Source of the DNA: Podospora comata
Lineage: Eukaryota; Ascomycota; Sordariomycetes; Sordariales; Podosporaceae
NCBI GenBank assembly: GCA_017354895.1
Contig: CP071493.1
Coordinates: 8,432,001 to 8,496,000, forward strand
Direction: 5' to 3'
Length of the DNA stretch: 64,000 nucleotides
Positions 1 through 11,978 of this stretch are shown piece by piece. The notes under the pieces were generated by a model that was not told the origin of the DNA, did no database searches, and saw only the letters and a program-made list of their open reading frames with translations. How positions within the stretch are numbered: position 1 is the stretch's first letter; each line of letters starts with the position of its first letter. A program made the position numbers and the translations under genes.

Positions 1-266
1 AACTCAGTTCAGAGACAGCTCTGTTGTTCAAGATCTCCGAGTGAGAAAATCAACAGCTGTCCTTCTGGCTACGTCTTCTTTTAGTCTAGAGGCATGGTCC
101 CCTTCCCTTCGTTCAACAGGACCTAAGCAGTAAGCTCGGCAGCTTGGTATGCAGAGCTGATTGGCTGCTGACTCGTTGACTGAAGCTATCCTCGGGTTGG
201 TAGTTTATCTCTTGTGGGCTCACAGCATACCTGGTATCGAACAAGCTGAGCCGAAGGGATCAAAGC
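1..266. other. Gene-free left edge, upstream of mef2
   Basis: I see no convincing gene here. A short open frame starts at 161 but overlaps the mef2 start in another frame and has no recognisable protein character. The stretch probably holds the promoter and 5' leader of the elongation factor gene. Confidence 0.5.
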
Positions 267-2892
267 TTGGGAATGTTCACCACCGTCTCATCCCATGCCT
301 GCCGCCACGGCCAGGGGAAGCTCTTGCTTCGTCTCTTAGTTCTAAAAAATGCCCGGCTGTGCAATTCCAACAGCTCAATCGGAAAAGGCATCAGGAGCTA
401 TGCAACCGAACATGCTCACCATGAGGCGAGGATTGAGAACATCCGCAACATTGGCATCATTGCCCACGTTGATGCTGGCAAGACTACGACTACGGAACGC
501 ATGCTCTATCACAGCGGCCGTACAAGGCATATTGGAAGTATGCTTTGGACCATTCCGCCCACTCCCCGGTGGTAGTCACAGATATTGACAGCCTTTAGAT
601 GTTGACCACGGCAATACCACGACAGATTTCCTTCCCATGGAAAGGGAGAGAGGAATCACCATTCAATCAGCTGCTGTGACTTTTCAATGGCCACCAAAAT
701 CCGTCTTACCCAACGGTCAGGAGTCAAAAACCATCAACCTCATCGACACCCCTGGCCATCAGGATTTTCGTTACGAGGTCGACCGTTGTCTGCCTATCCT
801 CGACGGTGCCGTCTGTATCATGGATGGTGTAAAAGGGGTTGAAACCCATACCGAGCGCGTCTGGCAGTCGGCCCATCTTTCTAACATCCCCAGACTCTTG
901 TATGTGAACAAGCTCGATCGCGACGGTGCTTCCTTCAAGCGAGCAGTTCAAGAGGCGGCGGCCAGGCTCAAAACCTGGCCTTTGCTCTGCCAGATTCCCT
1001 GGTGGCAAAAAGACGAATTCGTTGGTGTTATCGATGTCATTCATGAAGTTGGCCTCAGATTCTCCAAGAATTCTGGTGCCATGACGGTGGTACCGAAGGA
1101 GACCCTCGCCACACACAACCCTGCCCTCAAGGATGAGATGGAGAAGGCCCGTCTCCAGTTGATTGACAAGCTCTCGGACCAGGATGAAGGCATTATGGAA
1201 GAGTATCTCGAACGTGACATCAATGTGTCTTCCGGAACGATCAAAAAGGCTATCCGCCGGCTAATCATCGATGGAGAGGCCAAGTTCACCCCAGTGTTTG
1301 CTGGCTCAAGCCTGACCAACATCGGCGTTCAACCTCTACTTGAAGCTGTGGTTGACTACCTCCCGAACCCTTCTGAGCGGCCAGAGTTGCGTCTCATTAC
1401 AGGTTCCAAGACCGTCACGTTCTCTGAATTCATGGAGACGGCCCCGAAGAAGAAAGGCGCCCCGCACCAAAAGCCAGAACCAGTATTGTCGGTATCTCAC
1501 GTCTTCAAGGTGGTGGATAGCGGGGCACGAGGCTTGATGAGCTGGGTACGCACATATCATGGCAGTCTCAGCAGAAGCAGCCACATGTGGAACAGCAACA
1601 TGCACGTCTTTGAGAAGCCGCAAAACATCATGCATGTTTCTGCCAAGGATTACCACGACATCCAAACCCTTCCAACCGGGCACATCGGGGCCATGACTGG
1701 CCTCAAACAAGCACGCACTGGAGACACGTTGTTGACATTCCCGGGCCACCAAGCACAGGCTCCCGAGGCGTACAGGAGCGTTCGCATCAAAGCCCCGGAG
1801 ACCCCTCCAGCGGTCGCCTTCATCTCGATCGAACCATATACCAAGACAGCTGGCGACAAGATCGTGGATGCCCTCCAACGTCTCTCCAGAGAGGACCCAA
1901 GTATTAGATGGCACAAGGACGAAAGATCGGAGCAGCTCATTCTTTCTGGCATGGGGCTTCTCCACCTCGAGATCGCCCAAGACCGCCTTTTAACGCATTA
2001 CAAGATCGAAAAGGAGACGGCCATCTGGGGTGATATTGAGGTTGAGTACTCGGAATGCCTCTTTGCCCCCACTCGCCCCCACCATCATGAGTACGACCGT
2101 GCTCTCCGTGGTGTTGCTGGCAGAGCTGCTTGTGCAGTCCTTCTCGAGCCCCTCGAGGCGTGCCACCACGACACTCTGCTAGAGTCCAGTATCGAGCGCG
2201 ACGGCAATGTTATTCACGTCTCGATTCCTCTGCCCGAAGACACGGATGAGCTTCCATTTGACACCGAGACAGTCCGCCAGCAGCTATTCAACGGCGCCAT
2301 CGCCGGCCTCTCCCGCGGTCCCCGCCGCAGCGCCCCTGTTAGAAAGTGTCATGTTCACATTACCTTTGACCCAGAGAAGGACTGGAGTAAGAACTCTACG
2401 GGTGGGCACATCACCAACGCCGCGCTTTTTGCTGTGCGCGCAGCGCTGAAGGAAGCCCATGAGAACGCTCAAGTCGGTATACTGGAGCCTTTTACAAACT
2501 TTACCATTCACTGCCCCGAAGAAGCATCGCATGCCATCCAGCACGATATTAGCTCTGCGCGCGGCGGTCAGGTGATGGAGGTGCGCAAGCCCGAAGAGGA
2601 TGACTACTCTGGCAGCGTGGACGGCCAGGGCGGGGAAAGGATTGACCTGACCAGGGTCTATGTTCCTCCTGATCCGTATGAGGGCGTGCAGAGTCTGAGG
2701 GACGAGGGTAAGAAGATGAGCGGCAGTGTGAGGATGTTGCATATCATGGGCAAGGCTCCCCTGAAGGAGATGATGAAGTACGATGGGCATCTGAGGAGCA
2801 TGACGGGCGGCAGGCATACCCTCACCCTGGATCCGGGTGAGTTTGAGCTTGTGACGGGCCCAAGGGAGAAGGCTCTTGCTTTGGAAGGTTGA
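267..2892 (+). CDS. mef2: Mitochondrial elongation factor G2 (ribosome-releasing factor 2)
   Basis: Translational GTPase of the EF-G family. The mitochondrial EF-G2 branch acts with recycling factor to split ribosomes after termination rather than in translocation. Two exons, 267-537 and 599-2892, joined across a 61-nt GT-AG intron, give 854 residues. A basic, Ser-rich N-terminus of about 50 residues looks like a mitochondrial presequence. The P-loop [12 protein letters not shown] lies near residue 66, the switch region [10 protein letters not shown] near 110, DTPGHQDF near 139 and NKLD near 192. EF-G domains II-V follow, ending in the usual C-terminal stretch with [11 protein letters not shown] and the Gly-rich segment MTGGRH. 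Codons 1 and 3 are both Met, so the start could be 267 or 273. EF-G1 (Mef1) is the main alternative; the presence of long inserts between the G domain and domain III favours Mef2. The gene converges on fox2. Confidence 0.9.
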
Positions 2893-4087
2893 GCCTGGAA
2901 GCTGGGTGAAAAAATATCCGTGTTGTATTTGGCTTGCTTGGTTACCATGTTGTAAAGGATACTGCAAGAATAAAGTCAGACTGGTTGTATACAACACAAC
3001 TGAAGTATCAAAGTACTGGTACAAATCTCCGCGTCGTTCCCGTCAGGGTGCCATGCCTACAGCTTCGTCGTAAAGCCATAAACGGATAAGGTAGCCGGTG
3101 TCGGCCCAAGACCTTAGCGCTTGGGCCTCCCTGTCATGACAAAGAGCAGGCCAAACCAACAAGACTGATATCACGACACGCCATGAACCGGTCTGGAGCT
3201 AAACCGCAACGTGCCATTTCACTTTCTCAAGCAGGAGGGCGAGGTGGCAGTCTTTTCCGTGTTTGACCCCCACCTTTACGACAGTACCAGCGGGATGGAC
3301 AAGTCTGTGCTTCTGCCTTTTGGTCCCCTGACTTTATCCGGATTGATGTTTAATACACGGATGGGGGTTGCGGTTGAGTCCATTCATGGGACGGGAGGAG
3401 TGCTGCCGTGTGGGGGTCAGATAATGTGGGGGTTTAGATGTTAAAAGGGAAACGGGAGCACCAAACGGAAGAGTCAGGAAGGGTGGTAGTTTAGAACATT
3501 GGATCGGATTGGCGGGATGGAGGTTCAATGAATGCAAGCTTGGCCGTTGGTTGTTGGTTGTGTTATACTACAGATCCATCCGGTCTGGTCACTGCCGGGC
3601 CGAGACGGGACGGTTGATGGAGGTGAGGTACAAGGAGTTGGACAAGGGAATATCTTGCAGTAATTTCACCTCACCTAACCACTACATTCAGAGTATAGTT
3701 ACAGGCATATTCGACATATTTACATTTTGAACTCGTGGCAAACCCAATTTGGTTCCAACGTGGCATAAAACGGATACCTTAGCAGGCGCCTACAAAATCG
3801 TTGCATGTGTGATACCTGAATCGACGTGTACTTTTGTGGGTAATGTTGACCTGATGAAAAGGGTCAAATAGGGGTAAAAGTGGATACCACAAGACTTGAT
3901 ATGGGCTGCAAGTTAGATGTCAACAGAAACCTGGAAGGTGTAAACATAAAATCTGTGTGACTGGACCACACTTCCATTCATATCCAATTATGATATCTGT
4001 CTGTCTGACTCCTTCAGCTTTACTATAATCATACACATTCTGTCCCTCAAATTTATTTACACCCACGTTCTAACATCATCACTTGAA
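2893..4087. other. Convergent gap between mef2 and fox2
   Basis: No gene seen. Small open frames at 3211-3444 and 3509-3730 lack any recognisable motif. The AT-richer part near 3700-4080 probably carries the 3' ends of both convergent transcripts. Confidence 0.5.
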
Positions 4088-7015
4088 TTAAAGCAACTCC
4101 GCCGCGGCACCGCCAATAGCCAGCTTGCCAGTCTCCTTGACCTTGGTCTGGAAGATGACCTTGTTTCCTTCCTTCCACATCTCGGTGACGAGGGTCTGAC
4201 CGGGGTTTACTGTGCCCGCAAATCTGACCTTGACGTTCTTGAACTTGCCAAACTTCTCGTAGACGGCCTTGCCAGCAATACCAAAGAAGCACAGGCCGTG
4301 GAGGATGGGCACCTTGAACCCACCCATCTTGGCGAAGCCGGGGTCGATGTGGAGGGGGTTGTAGTCACCGGACAACCGGTAGATGGCGGCCTGCTCCTCA
4401 GTGGTCTTCTCCTCGACAACGACATCCGGGGCGCGAGCGGGGGGCTTGTTGGCAGCAGTAGCGGCGCCACGGTCAGCAGGCTTCTTCTGCCCACCGAAAC
4501 CACCGCACCCTCTGAGGAAGACGGTCATCTCGTTGTAAAAGACCTCCTCGCCAGTCTCAGCGTTGGTGGTGGTGATTCCTTGCCTGACAATAGCGGCGTT
4601 GCCCTTGTCAACAACCTCGATGAGCTTACCCTTGGAGATGAGCTTGCCGGCGGTGGGGACTGGGTACTTCTTGACCTCGAGGTACTGCTCGCCGTGGAGG
4701 AGCATCATGGGGTTGAAGTTGGGAACGAGGTCATCAAACGAGTAGGGGAACTCGGTATCGAATGGGGGAATGACGCCGAAGGTGGGGATGGCCTGGAAGT
4801 CCTCAGCACCCTCAAATACGTAGCGGAGATCGGTGCGCTTGGCACCGATACCAAGGTTGTAAAGCATGATGTCGCGCTCGGTGTAGTTGAACTCAGTTCC
4901 CTTGCTCTCAGTCTTGAGGGCTTCTTGCTGGGCTTGGAGGTACTTGTTATCGCCGCCGGCGCTCTGAAGATTGACACAACAGCAGTTAGAGATCAAGTTC
5001 AAAAAGTTGAAGGCTCATACATCATTCCATCATTATTCTACACAAAACACTATATGGTGACTATGGTACATGAAAAAAATGGGGTGCTCATACCTTTCCC
5101 GAGCCGGACTTGTTCTCCATATTCGCCATGATCTTCTCGAGACTGTCCTGGGTCTTCGCGGGATGGTCGGCGCGGTTGTCAAAGGTGATGATGTCGTTCC
5201 AGTTCTTGACAACCTCCTCAGGAGTCAGGGGAACGTCGACGGGGAAGCCGTGACCAGCAGTGCGCTGCCACCTGGTCTGGCCGACCCAACCGCTGCCAAC
5301 CTCGTAGAGGCCACCGGTGGGGTTGGGAACCTTGTCGCTGGAGAGAGCGAGGACGAGAGGAGCAATGTAGTCGGGCTTGAAGGCCTGGACAAGCTCCTCG
5401 GGAAGGATGGTCTTGGTCATGGCAGTACCGGCGTTGGGGGCGATAGTATTGACGAAGATGTTGTACTTCGCACCCTCGAGCGCAAGAGCGCGAGAGAAGC
5501 CGAGAATGGCGCATTTCTACATTCAAGTTAGCATTTCAAACCATCTCACGTTCCACGAAAAGACTTACGGCAGCAGCATAGTTGGCCTGGCCGAAGTTGC
5601 CATAGATACCACTGGTGGAGGTGGTGTTGACAACACGGCCGTACTTCTGCTTGAGGAAGTAGGGCCAGGCAGCCTTGGTGACCTTGTAGGTACCGCGGGC
5701 ATGGACGTTCATGACTGGGTCCCAGAGGTTGTCGTCCATGTTGGTGAAAGCCTTGTCGCGAAGGATACCGGCGTTGTTGATTACGATATCGATACGGCCA
5801 AAGGTGTCAATGGCAACCTTGACAACAGCATCACCGTCCTCGGCGGAGTACTTGGCACCGACAGCCTTTCCACCCATGGCCTTGATCTCATTGACAACAT
5901 CGTCGGGGTTAACGAGATCGTTAACAACAACGGAAGCGCCAGCACGGGCAAAGGCCAAGCAGTAAGCACGGCCGATACCAGCACCGCCACCCGTGACGAG
6001 AGCAACACGGCCAGTGAAGTCGATCTTCTCACCTTGCTCGTTGGGGCCGAGCTTCTGAGACTCCTCCAAAAGGGTGAGGAAGTCGTTGGGTCCGCTGGGG
6101 TATTGTGGGTTGGAGAAGTCGGTGACCTTGTTCCACTTCTTGAGAATGGCACCAGGGGTGTAGGTGTCGTCGCACTTGAGGAGCAGGCCGCTGGACCTCT
6201 CCCATCTGAGCTTGGCGATGTGACCACCACCGACCTCGAAGATGGAACCGCTCTCGCTAGTGTTGTTCTTGTGAACCAAAACGGCAACGAGGGGTACAAC
6301 CCACTCAGGCTTCATGAGCGCGAGAACATCTGGGGGCATGACGGTCTCGGTCATGCGGCTGGCAGCAATGGGAGCAATGACGTTGGAGATAATGTTGTAC
6401 TTGGCACCCTCCTTGGCGAGAGTCTCCGTGAAGCCAACCATGGCGAGCTTGGCGGCGGAGTAGTTGGCCTGGCCGAAGTTGCCGAACAGACCAGCAGCAG
6501 AAGCGGTGTTGATGACGCGACCGAACTTTTGCTTGCGGAAGTGAGGCCAGGCGGCACGAGCGCACTTGTAGCTGCCCTTGACGTGGACCTTCATGATGAG
6601 GTCCCAGTCCACATCCTTCATGTTCTTGAAGCTGACATCACGGAGGATACCGGCGTTGTTGATGAGGATATCGATGCGGCCGAAAGCCTTGATAGCAGTC
6701 TCGATGATCTTGTCACCATCCTCGACGCTGTTGTAGTTGGCAACGGCCTTGCCACCGGCGGCCTTGATCTCGTTGACGACAACATCGGCAGCCTACATGA
6801 AAAACATTGTCAGCGATTTCCAATATCAGATTGAAGGCTGGCACGAAAGAACTCACCTTGGAGTCGTTACCCTCGCCCTTGAAAGAGCCGCCGAGGTCGT
6901 TGACAACAACACTGGCGCCGCGAGACGCAAAGAAAGTGGCATAAGCCTTGCCGAGACCGCCGCCAGCGCCGGTGACGACAACGACTTGGCCGTCGTATCT
7001 CAATTGTTCCGCCAT
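4088..7015 (-). CDS. fox2: Peroxisomal multifunctional beta-oxidation enzyme (2-enoyl-CoA hydratase 2 / 3-hydroxyacyl-CoA dehydrogenase)
   Basis: Carries out the second and third steps of peroxisomal fatty-acid beta-oxidation through (3R)-hydroxyacyl-CoA. Four exons (6857-7015, 5569-6792, 5094-5516, 4088-4963) give 893 residues, about the length I recall for the Neurospora enzyme. There are two tandem short-chain dehydrogenase units. Unit 1 has [12 protein letters not shown] near residue 15, INNAGILRD, and the catalytic YSAAK. Unit 2 has [21 protein letters not shown], and the catalytic YAAAK, whose Lys codon starts the third exon. A C-terminal hot-dog hydratase 2 domain follows, with [12 protein letters not shown] and HGLCFFG. 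The reading frame ends in AELL and shows no canonical SKL-type peroxisomal signal. A CCGAGG hexamer lies about 210 bp upstream of the start, compatible with control by fatty-acid regulators of the FarA/FarB type. Confidence 0.97.
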
Positions 7016-8382
7016 TGTGTATGTGTGGTGTGAGGAATGGTGATGAAGGAAAAGGAGAGGGATTAGATTCGTGAGGTGAAACTATACGAATGGCGGTTAA
7101 TGACGAGCCGGATGCATCTGTCTTCTAATAAGGACCTGTGGATGTCCTTTGACGTCGGCAGGTGTGCTGGAGGGCAGCCAGATGACCCCTGTCCCCCTGT
7201 GTCCCAGTGCTGCCGGACTGTTAAGCCGAGGCACACGCGGTTGCCAGTGGCCGCATTCCATTCTCCACAGCCGTCTGTTTTGCCGAGAGCGGGGGCGCTA
7301 GTGCCCCCAGCCGTTCCCTTTCTCCAGGTTCCATTTTTTCACATGCCATTCTGCAATTCGACCCATCCCCTGTTGAATCCGTCCGTCCCAAGCCTCAAAC
7401 CCCGTGAGGACTTACAGCGGGAGAGCTTATCCCCAACAGCCCAGCCGGGGTTAATGTTGAGCTGCTGCAGTTTTTCCTCAGGGTTTCTATGCCTGCCCAG
7501 AAGCCTGTGGTTTTCCGTCCGGGGACGACACTTATGTACGAGTCATAATAGTCAGCTTTATGTGTTGCCGGGGACCGACCTTGGCATCTCTTCTGAACAG
7601 ACTTTGAGATGTCAACTCGGTTCGGTTATAAAGACAAATCCAGGACTGCCCGGACGGACCGGACCACTCGGAGGGCCTGGGCTATTTCTGGGCCCGTCGG
7701 ACGTGCAAGGCCGAGTTCGACATGTGGTGAGCCGGAGTGACCCTGGCGCAGAGTCACATGAGTCGAGCTTTGTGTGGTAGCAAGCGAGGTCAGCTTGAGT
7801 TCGGGGCTACCAAGCTGTCCAAAGACCTGCTTCTACTTGCTAAACCGAGAGTCTCAGGGGCTTCGATAGCCAGCTCGATGTGACCAATACCTACCTTCTC
7901 ACAGATGCCGACGCATGGCGGACGTCGGTGAAAGATCCAGAGTTTGCTGTCAGCTCGAGCCTTATAGCTGAACGGGATTGGCCCGCCTGGAAGAATGAAG
8001 AAAGCGCAAACCCCAACCTCTAAACGCGGAGAAATCCTTTTCCCCACACTTTCCACCCCCACCAATTGCGGCTTCGACCCACTCCCACGCTCCAGAAGCT
8101 GCCCGCTGTCGTCATCGCTTTGGTCCTTTGCAAGACGTCGAGGCTTTACAAGGCTGCAGCTGTGTCGTTGGACCACAGGTCCAACATCTGCAACACCAAC
8201 CTTAATCTTCGAGAGAGCTGTATCCGTGTTTTGTTATGTAGCGAACCAGCAACAGTGTAGTCTTTCTGCTTTTTACACTCTCATTTTCTCCGCTTTTGGT
8301 ATCTCCAGGACAGCCCAAGCGAAGAGCAACGCCCGGAGCTACCATTTGTACAGAACAGAGCTATAAGAAAGCAAAAGCAAGA
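7016..8382. other. Divergent promoter region of fox2 and the glycerate-kinase gene
   Basis: No convincing gene. The long open frame at 7076-7780 is Pro/Ser/Leu-rich and lacks any motif, so I read it as chance in GC-rich promoter DNA. The stretch separates two genes transcribed away from each other and should hold both promoters. Confidence 0.5.
7226..7231. promoter_or_regulatory. CCGAGG hexamer, candidate FarA/FarB (fatty-acid response) site
   Basis: CCGAGG is the reverse complement of CCTCGG, the core bound by Far-type Zn2Cys6 regulators upstream of fungal beta-oxidation genes. It sits about 210 bp upstream of the fox2 start codon. A single hexamer occurs by chance every couple of kilobases, so position and the nature of the gene are the only support. 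Confidence 0.3.
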
Positions 8383-9407
8383 ATGGCACAATCTTTTGAC
8401 GTTCCGCTGCAGTCGCGAATCGTGGACGATAAATCGCCCATCTGCATCCCATTCATCCTGTCACGAATCGAGACCTACCAAAAACAGCACCCAAACACCT
8501 CCCGGCCATTCATCATCGGCCTGAACGGGGTCCAAGGGGTGGGCAAAACGACGCTGGTGCGGGCCCTGGCCGAGACCCTGCAGAGCCGGGAGGGGCTCCC
8601 GACGCTTGTCGTGAGCATCGACGATTTCTACCTGACGCATGCCGACCAGCTAGCCCTGGCGGCGGCCAACCCGGACAACCAGCTGGTGCAGTATCGTGGG
8701 GAACCCGGTACGTTGTGTTTTTCCTGATCCCCCGACCGATGTCTTGGCCCTCCGTCCCCTTATCCAGTCGATTACAAAAAACTCGCATGTATCCCTAACC
8801 CTTCCGAACAGGAACCCATGATATTCCCCTGTTGACCTCCTTCCTCTCCTCACTCACATCACCCTTCCCTCCCGAGGGCATCCACGTCCCCAGCTATGAC
8901 AAGTCTCTATTCTCCGGCCTAGGCGACCGCGCACCTCCTTCAACCTGGACTCATATCACCTCCCCACCCAAGATTGTGATTCTTGAGGGCTGGCTCGTTG
9001 GATTCCGTCCGTTGTCGCCTGTTGCTCTTGAAGCCAAGTATTGTTCCCCGACCAGCAAGACGCTTCACCGGCACTTGCCGGCTCATTTGATGTTTATCAA
9101 CTCCTGCTTGGAGAACTATCAACAGATATGGGACCAGTTTGACGCCTTCGTGCACGTTGATGCCGAGGATCTAGGCTGGGTGTATGAGTGGAGGATCCAG
9201 CAGGAGCAAGGCCTGCGGCGAGAGAAGGGGGTTGAAGGTGGCATGACGGATGAGCAGGTAAGGAAGTTTGTGGATTGCTACTTCCCAGCTTATGAGTTGT
9301 ACATCGACGGGATCAGGAACGGGGTGCTTGGTGAGAAAAAAAAGGCGTGCCAGCTGAGGTTGGTGGTGGGGAGAGACAGAGCGGTCAAGGAATCTTTGGT
9401 GATTTGA
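8383..9407 (+). CDS. D-glycerate 3-kinase-like P-loop kinase (Tda10 family)
   Basis: P-loop kinase related to plant D-glycerate 3-kinase and yeast Tda10 (YGR205W). The plant enzyme phosphorylates glycerate; the fungal substrate is less certain. Two exons, 8383-8707 and 8812-9407, give 306 residues. Motifs seen are the Walker A GVQGVGKTT near residue 50, the Walker B-like SIDDFYLTH, and the family segments YRGEPGTHDIP (made across the splice junction) and ILEGWLVGF. The C-terminal LRLVVGRDR motif is usual for the family. An in-frame Met lies upstream at 8296, but the preceding 29 residues look like leader sequence, so I prefer the Met at 8383. The gene is divergent from fox2. Confidence 0.88.
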
Positions 9408-10022
9408 CAATCTGCTGCCATATATCTTTGCGATTTTCATTCATAGATGGCTGTCTGTCTCTAGGGGTATCATACTTCGGGTACATTAGCTTTGGCACTG
9501 CAGCAACCAACGGGGAAGTAGGAATCACGCCAACATTATCATTGTACATAAACGAACCATGTAGAGTAGACAGACCGGGGTCCTGTTGAGAAAAAGTAAT
9601 ACACAGCAAGAAAAGAAATAGCCCAGCACAGCTCCACTGCATATGGATGGACAGACAACAGGTCACCACCTATCCACCGTTTTCCTCCAGCCTCATCCGT
9701 CGTGCGCAAGTCTTTCCTTCTTCCGTGCCATAAAATCGTGTCGTAATTTCATTAATCATGTTTCCCCATAGTCATGCAATGTTTTGGCAAGTTCCGTGAC
9801 GTTCCGCGTTAGATTCGTTACTGTCGTTAAGAACAGGGCTGCCGCCCCAGTTACTGTCGGTCGTTGATTAAGTTCAATGAAGCAATGAGAAGAACCCATA
9901 GAGACGAGAAGATATGGTCAGCTTCCTATACACACACCGGCACGCCTACGCCTACCTATCCGTAGCCCCATCAACACCACAAAGTACACCCTGCCTGCCT
10001 GCCACTTATCCGTCGACGGCCT
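9408..10022. other. Convergent gap between the glycerate-kinase gene and the Ecm11-domain gene
   Basis: No gene seen. Probably the 3' untranslated regions of two convergent genes. Confidence 0.5.
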
Positions 10023-11978
10023 TTAAAACTCCAGGTCGGCATCTTTACCCTGCATCATGGTCTGACCCTCGTGTTTCAAGTCCTCCAGGGTCCGCCCAAT
10101 TCCCTCAACCTTCCCGCGGACCGCCTCCTCTCTACCAGATATCTCATCCTCGAACTGGGCGATAAGCTGCCTCTTATCCCTCCTCGCCTTCTTAAACTTT
10201 TGCACCACTGCGCCGAGTTGCTCCAGAAACCAGTCGCCTGCCTCGTCCCACTCATCAACAGAGATGCGCGTGAAAAATTGGTGCTGGTCTATGCTTCCCT
10301 GGTTCTTGTAGTACTCCATTCTCTGCTCTATGCTGCCACCAGGATGCGGCGGAGGCTGTTGCTGCTTCATGGCTGTTTGCTGTTCAATGACAGCTGCCGC
10401 CTGAGGGTCAAAATCGAAGGCCTCGTTTCGCAGATCAGAATAGCTCATCCTGTGTAACTCAGCGTCGTTGTAATCCAGGCTCTGTCGGCGCTTGAGAGAT
10501 TTCGTTGCCGGCTTCAGGGGCTCTTTGACAATGCGACGGTTGGAGCTGTTGGTGCGATTTAGCGGAGCAGCAATCGCGGCGGTAGCTACCAGGTCTTTCT
10601 TGACTGCAAGAGGAAGAGGGAGGACAGGGGGAGGCAGTTTCCGGGTGGCGACACGCGGCGTGTTTCGGAGGGCCTCCGTTAGCTCCTCCGGGTCAACGCC
10701 GCTGGTGGTAGCGAGAACCCCGGCACGGGTGTCGTTGAAATTATGGTCGTCGTCAAACTCGAGAGGCGTCAGGTTCTCAAAGATGGTTGATCGCTTATGC
10801 TGCAGCTCACGCTCCTGCTCAACCTCTCTTTCTCTCTGGCGCTCTAGCTCGCGCTCGCGCTCACGTTGCCTTTCACGATCTCGTTTCCTTCTCTCCTCGA
10901 GACGGACCTGCTCGAGATGCTCACCCGCCTCAACTGCTCTCTCTGGAGACATGGAAATGCTCCCAGCACGCCTGGGAGAGTACTGACTTCCACTGGGCGA
11001 GTAGGTGGCGTTCTTGAGACCACGGGTGTCGCGGTAGGGGAGACGGGTGCGTCTCAGTGCACTGTTCCTAGTGGGGGTCTCATAGATGGACCGGTCATCG
11101 TGATATGCATCATCAGTCTTGTCACTGCCAGGTGGGATATTGGCCGCTGTACTGCTGGTTACAGGAGCGGCGCTTTGGTGATGGGGTGCAGCAACTACCG
11201 TAAGCATGCCATTGTCGGCAATAACAAATGGCAGGTTCTCATTGGCGGGCCCATGTTGCTGTTGATGCTGATGGGGTTGGTGATGCTGAAGTTCCCTCCG
11301 GCTGGTCTGGGCAGGTGCCGGTGGTGGTGGGAGTGCTTGGTGTTGGCGTTGATATGTACCCACAGGAGGTGGGAATCCGCCGGCAGCGTCAGTGCTGCTG
11401 AACGGGCGAGCATTGCTGGCCTGACGCGTGTGAGTTCTATCAGAAGCAGCCCTGCTCTCGGTGTCGTTGAACATGGAGGCTACAGTCGAGTCTTCCCAGG
11501 CGTTCTGTCCACGTGGGGGCTCACAAGCGGCCGTGTCCGAGGCCGTAGTCCGGGTCCGCTGCATCGGATGAAAGTGTTGTGCAGGGAGACTCCTACTCAT
11601 TGATGTCGGTGGCGGCTGGCCGTGGTGGTGGGTGGAGGGCGCGACGGAGTAACGACCACTCAAACCCTTGAACACCGGTATTGAGCGGGAAGCTGCCGTT
11701 GCAGTTCCAGATGTGTCGTGTTTGTCCAGTTGCCGACCTGTCGCGAGGATTTCATGGGGGGGTTGCAACTGTGGAAGTGGTTGTTGTTGTTGCTGTGCAT
11801 TGTTCGTAACGTGGCCGTTGCTCAGCGGATGGTTTTTCCCAGACAAAGCACTGGCAGGTGCGGATGTTGCTGGCAGGCCCACAGCTCCTGCCCTAGGACT
11901 ACTATCTCCCTCCGTTCTCCCAAAAAGACCGATTGCCCCGAGCTTCTTTTTTGCCGTAGGCATCATCCTCATTCGCAT
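10023..11978 (-). CDS. ecm11: Ecm11-domain protein (candidate meiotic synaptonemal-complex factor)
   Basis: Single open frame of 651 residues. Most of it is disordered: Gln/Pro/His-rich through about residue 300, then a charged run of Arg/Glu repeats near residues 350-390 likely to form a coiled coil. The last 110 residues are ordered and carry the signature of the Ecm11 family: MEYYKNQGSIDQHQFF, then DEWDEAGDWFLEQLG, then a basic helical segment. In yeast, Ecm11 works with Gmc2 in the synaptonemal-complex central element and is SUMOylated. Whether this fungal protein has the same role is inference. The N-terminus has Met at positions 1, 3, 5 and 6, so the exact start is open. Family call rests on remembered motif resemblance; moderate to good confidence. 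Confidence 0.72.
   Translation of the reverse strand: MRMRMMPTAKKKLGAIGLFGRTEGDSSPRAGAVGLPATSAPASALSGKNHPLSNGHVTNNAQQQQQPLPQLQPPHEILATGRQLDKHDTSGTATAASRSIPVFKGLSGRYSVAPSTHHHGQPPPTSMSRSLPAQHFHPMQRTRTTASDTAACEPPRGQNAWEDSTVASMFNDTESRAASDRTHTRQASNARPFSSTDAAGGFPPPVGTYQRQHQALPPPPAPAQTSRRELQHHQPHQHQQQHGPANENLPFVIADNGMLTVVAAPHHQSAAPVTSSTAANIPPGSDKTDDAYHDDRSIYETPTRNSALRRTRLPYRDTRGLKNATYSPSGSQYSPRRAGSISMSPERAVEAGEHLEQVRLEERRKRDRERQRERERELERQREREVEQERELQHKRSTIFENLTPLEFDDDHNFNDTRAGVLATTSGVDPEELTEALRNTPRVATRKLPPPVLPLPLAVKKDLVATAAIAAPLNRTNSSNRRIVKEPLKPATKSLKRRQSLDYNDAELHRMSYSDLRNEAFDFDPQAAAVIEQQTAMKQQQPPPHPGGSIEQRMEYYKNQGSIDQHQFFTRISVDEWDEAGDWFLEQLGAVVQKFKKARRDKRQLIAQFEDEISGREEAVRGKVEGIGRTLEDLKHEGQTMMQGKDADLEF

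Noticed and set aside
5377-6834. 485-residue open frame on the plus strand
   Set aside because: It lies exactly antisense to fox2. Its Val/Gly/Leu/Asp-rich text is the mirror of fox2 codon bias, and no motif is seen.
7076-7780. 234-residue open frame between fox2 and the glycerate-kinase gene
   Set aside because: Pro/Ser/Leu-rich with no motif and sits in a divergent promoter.
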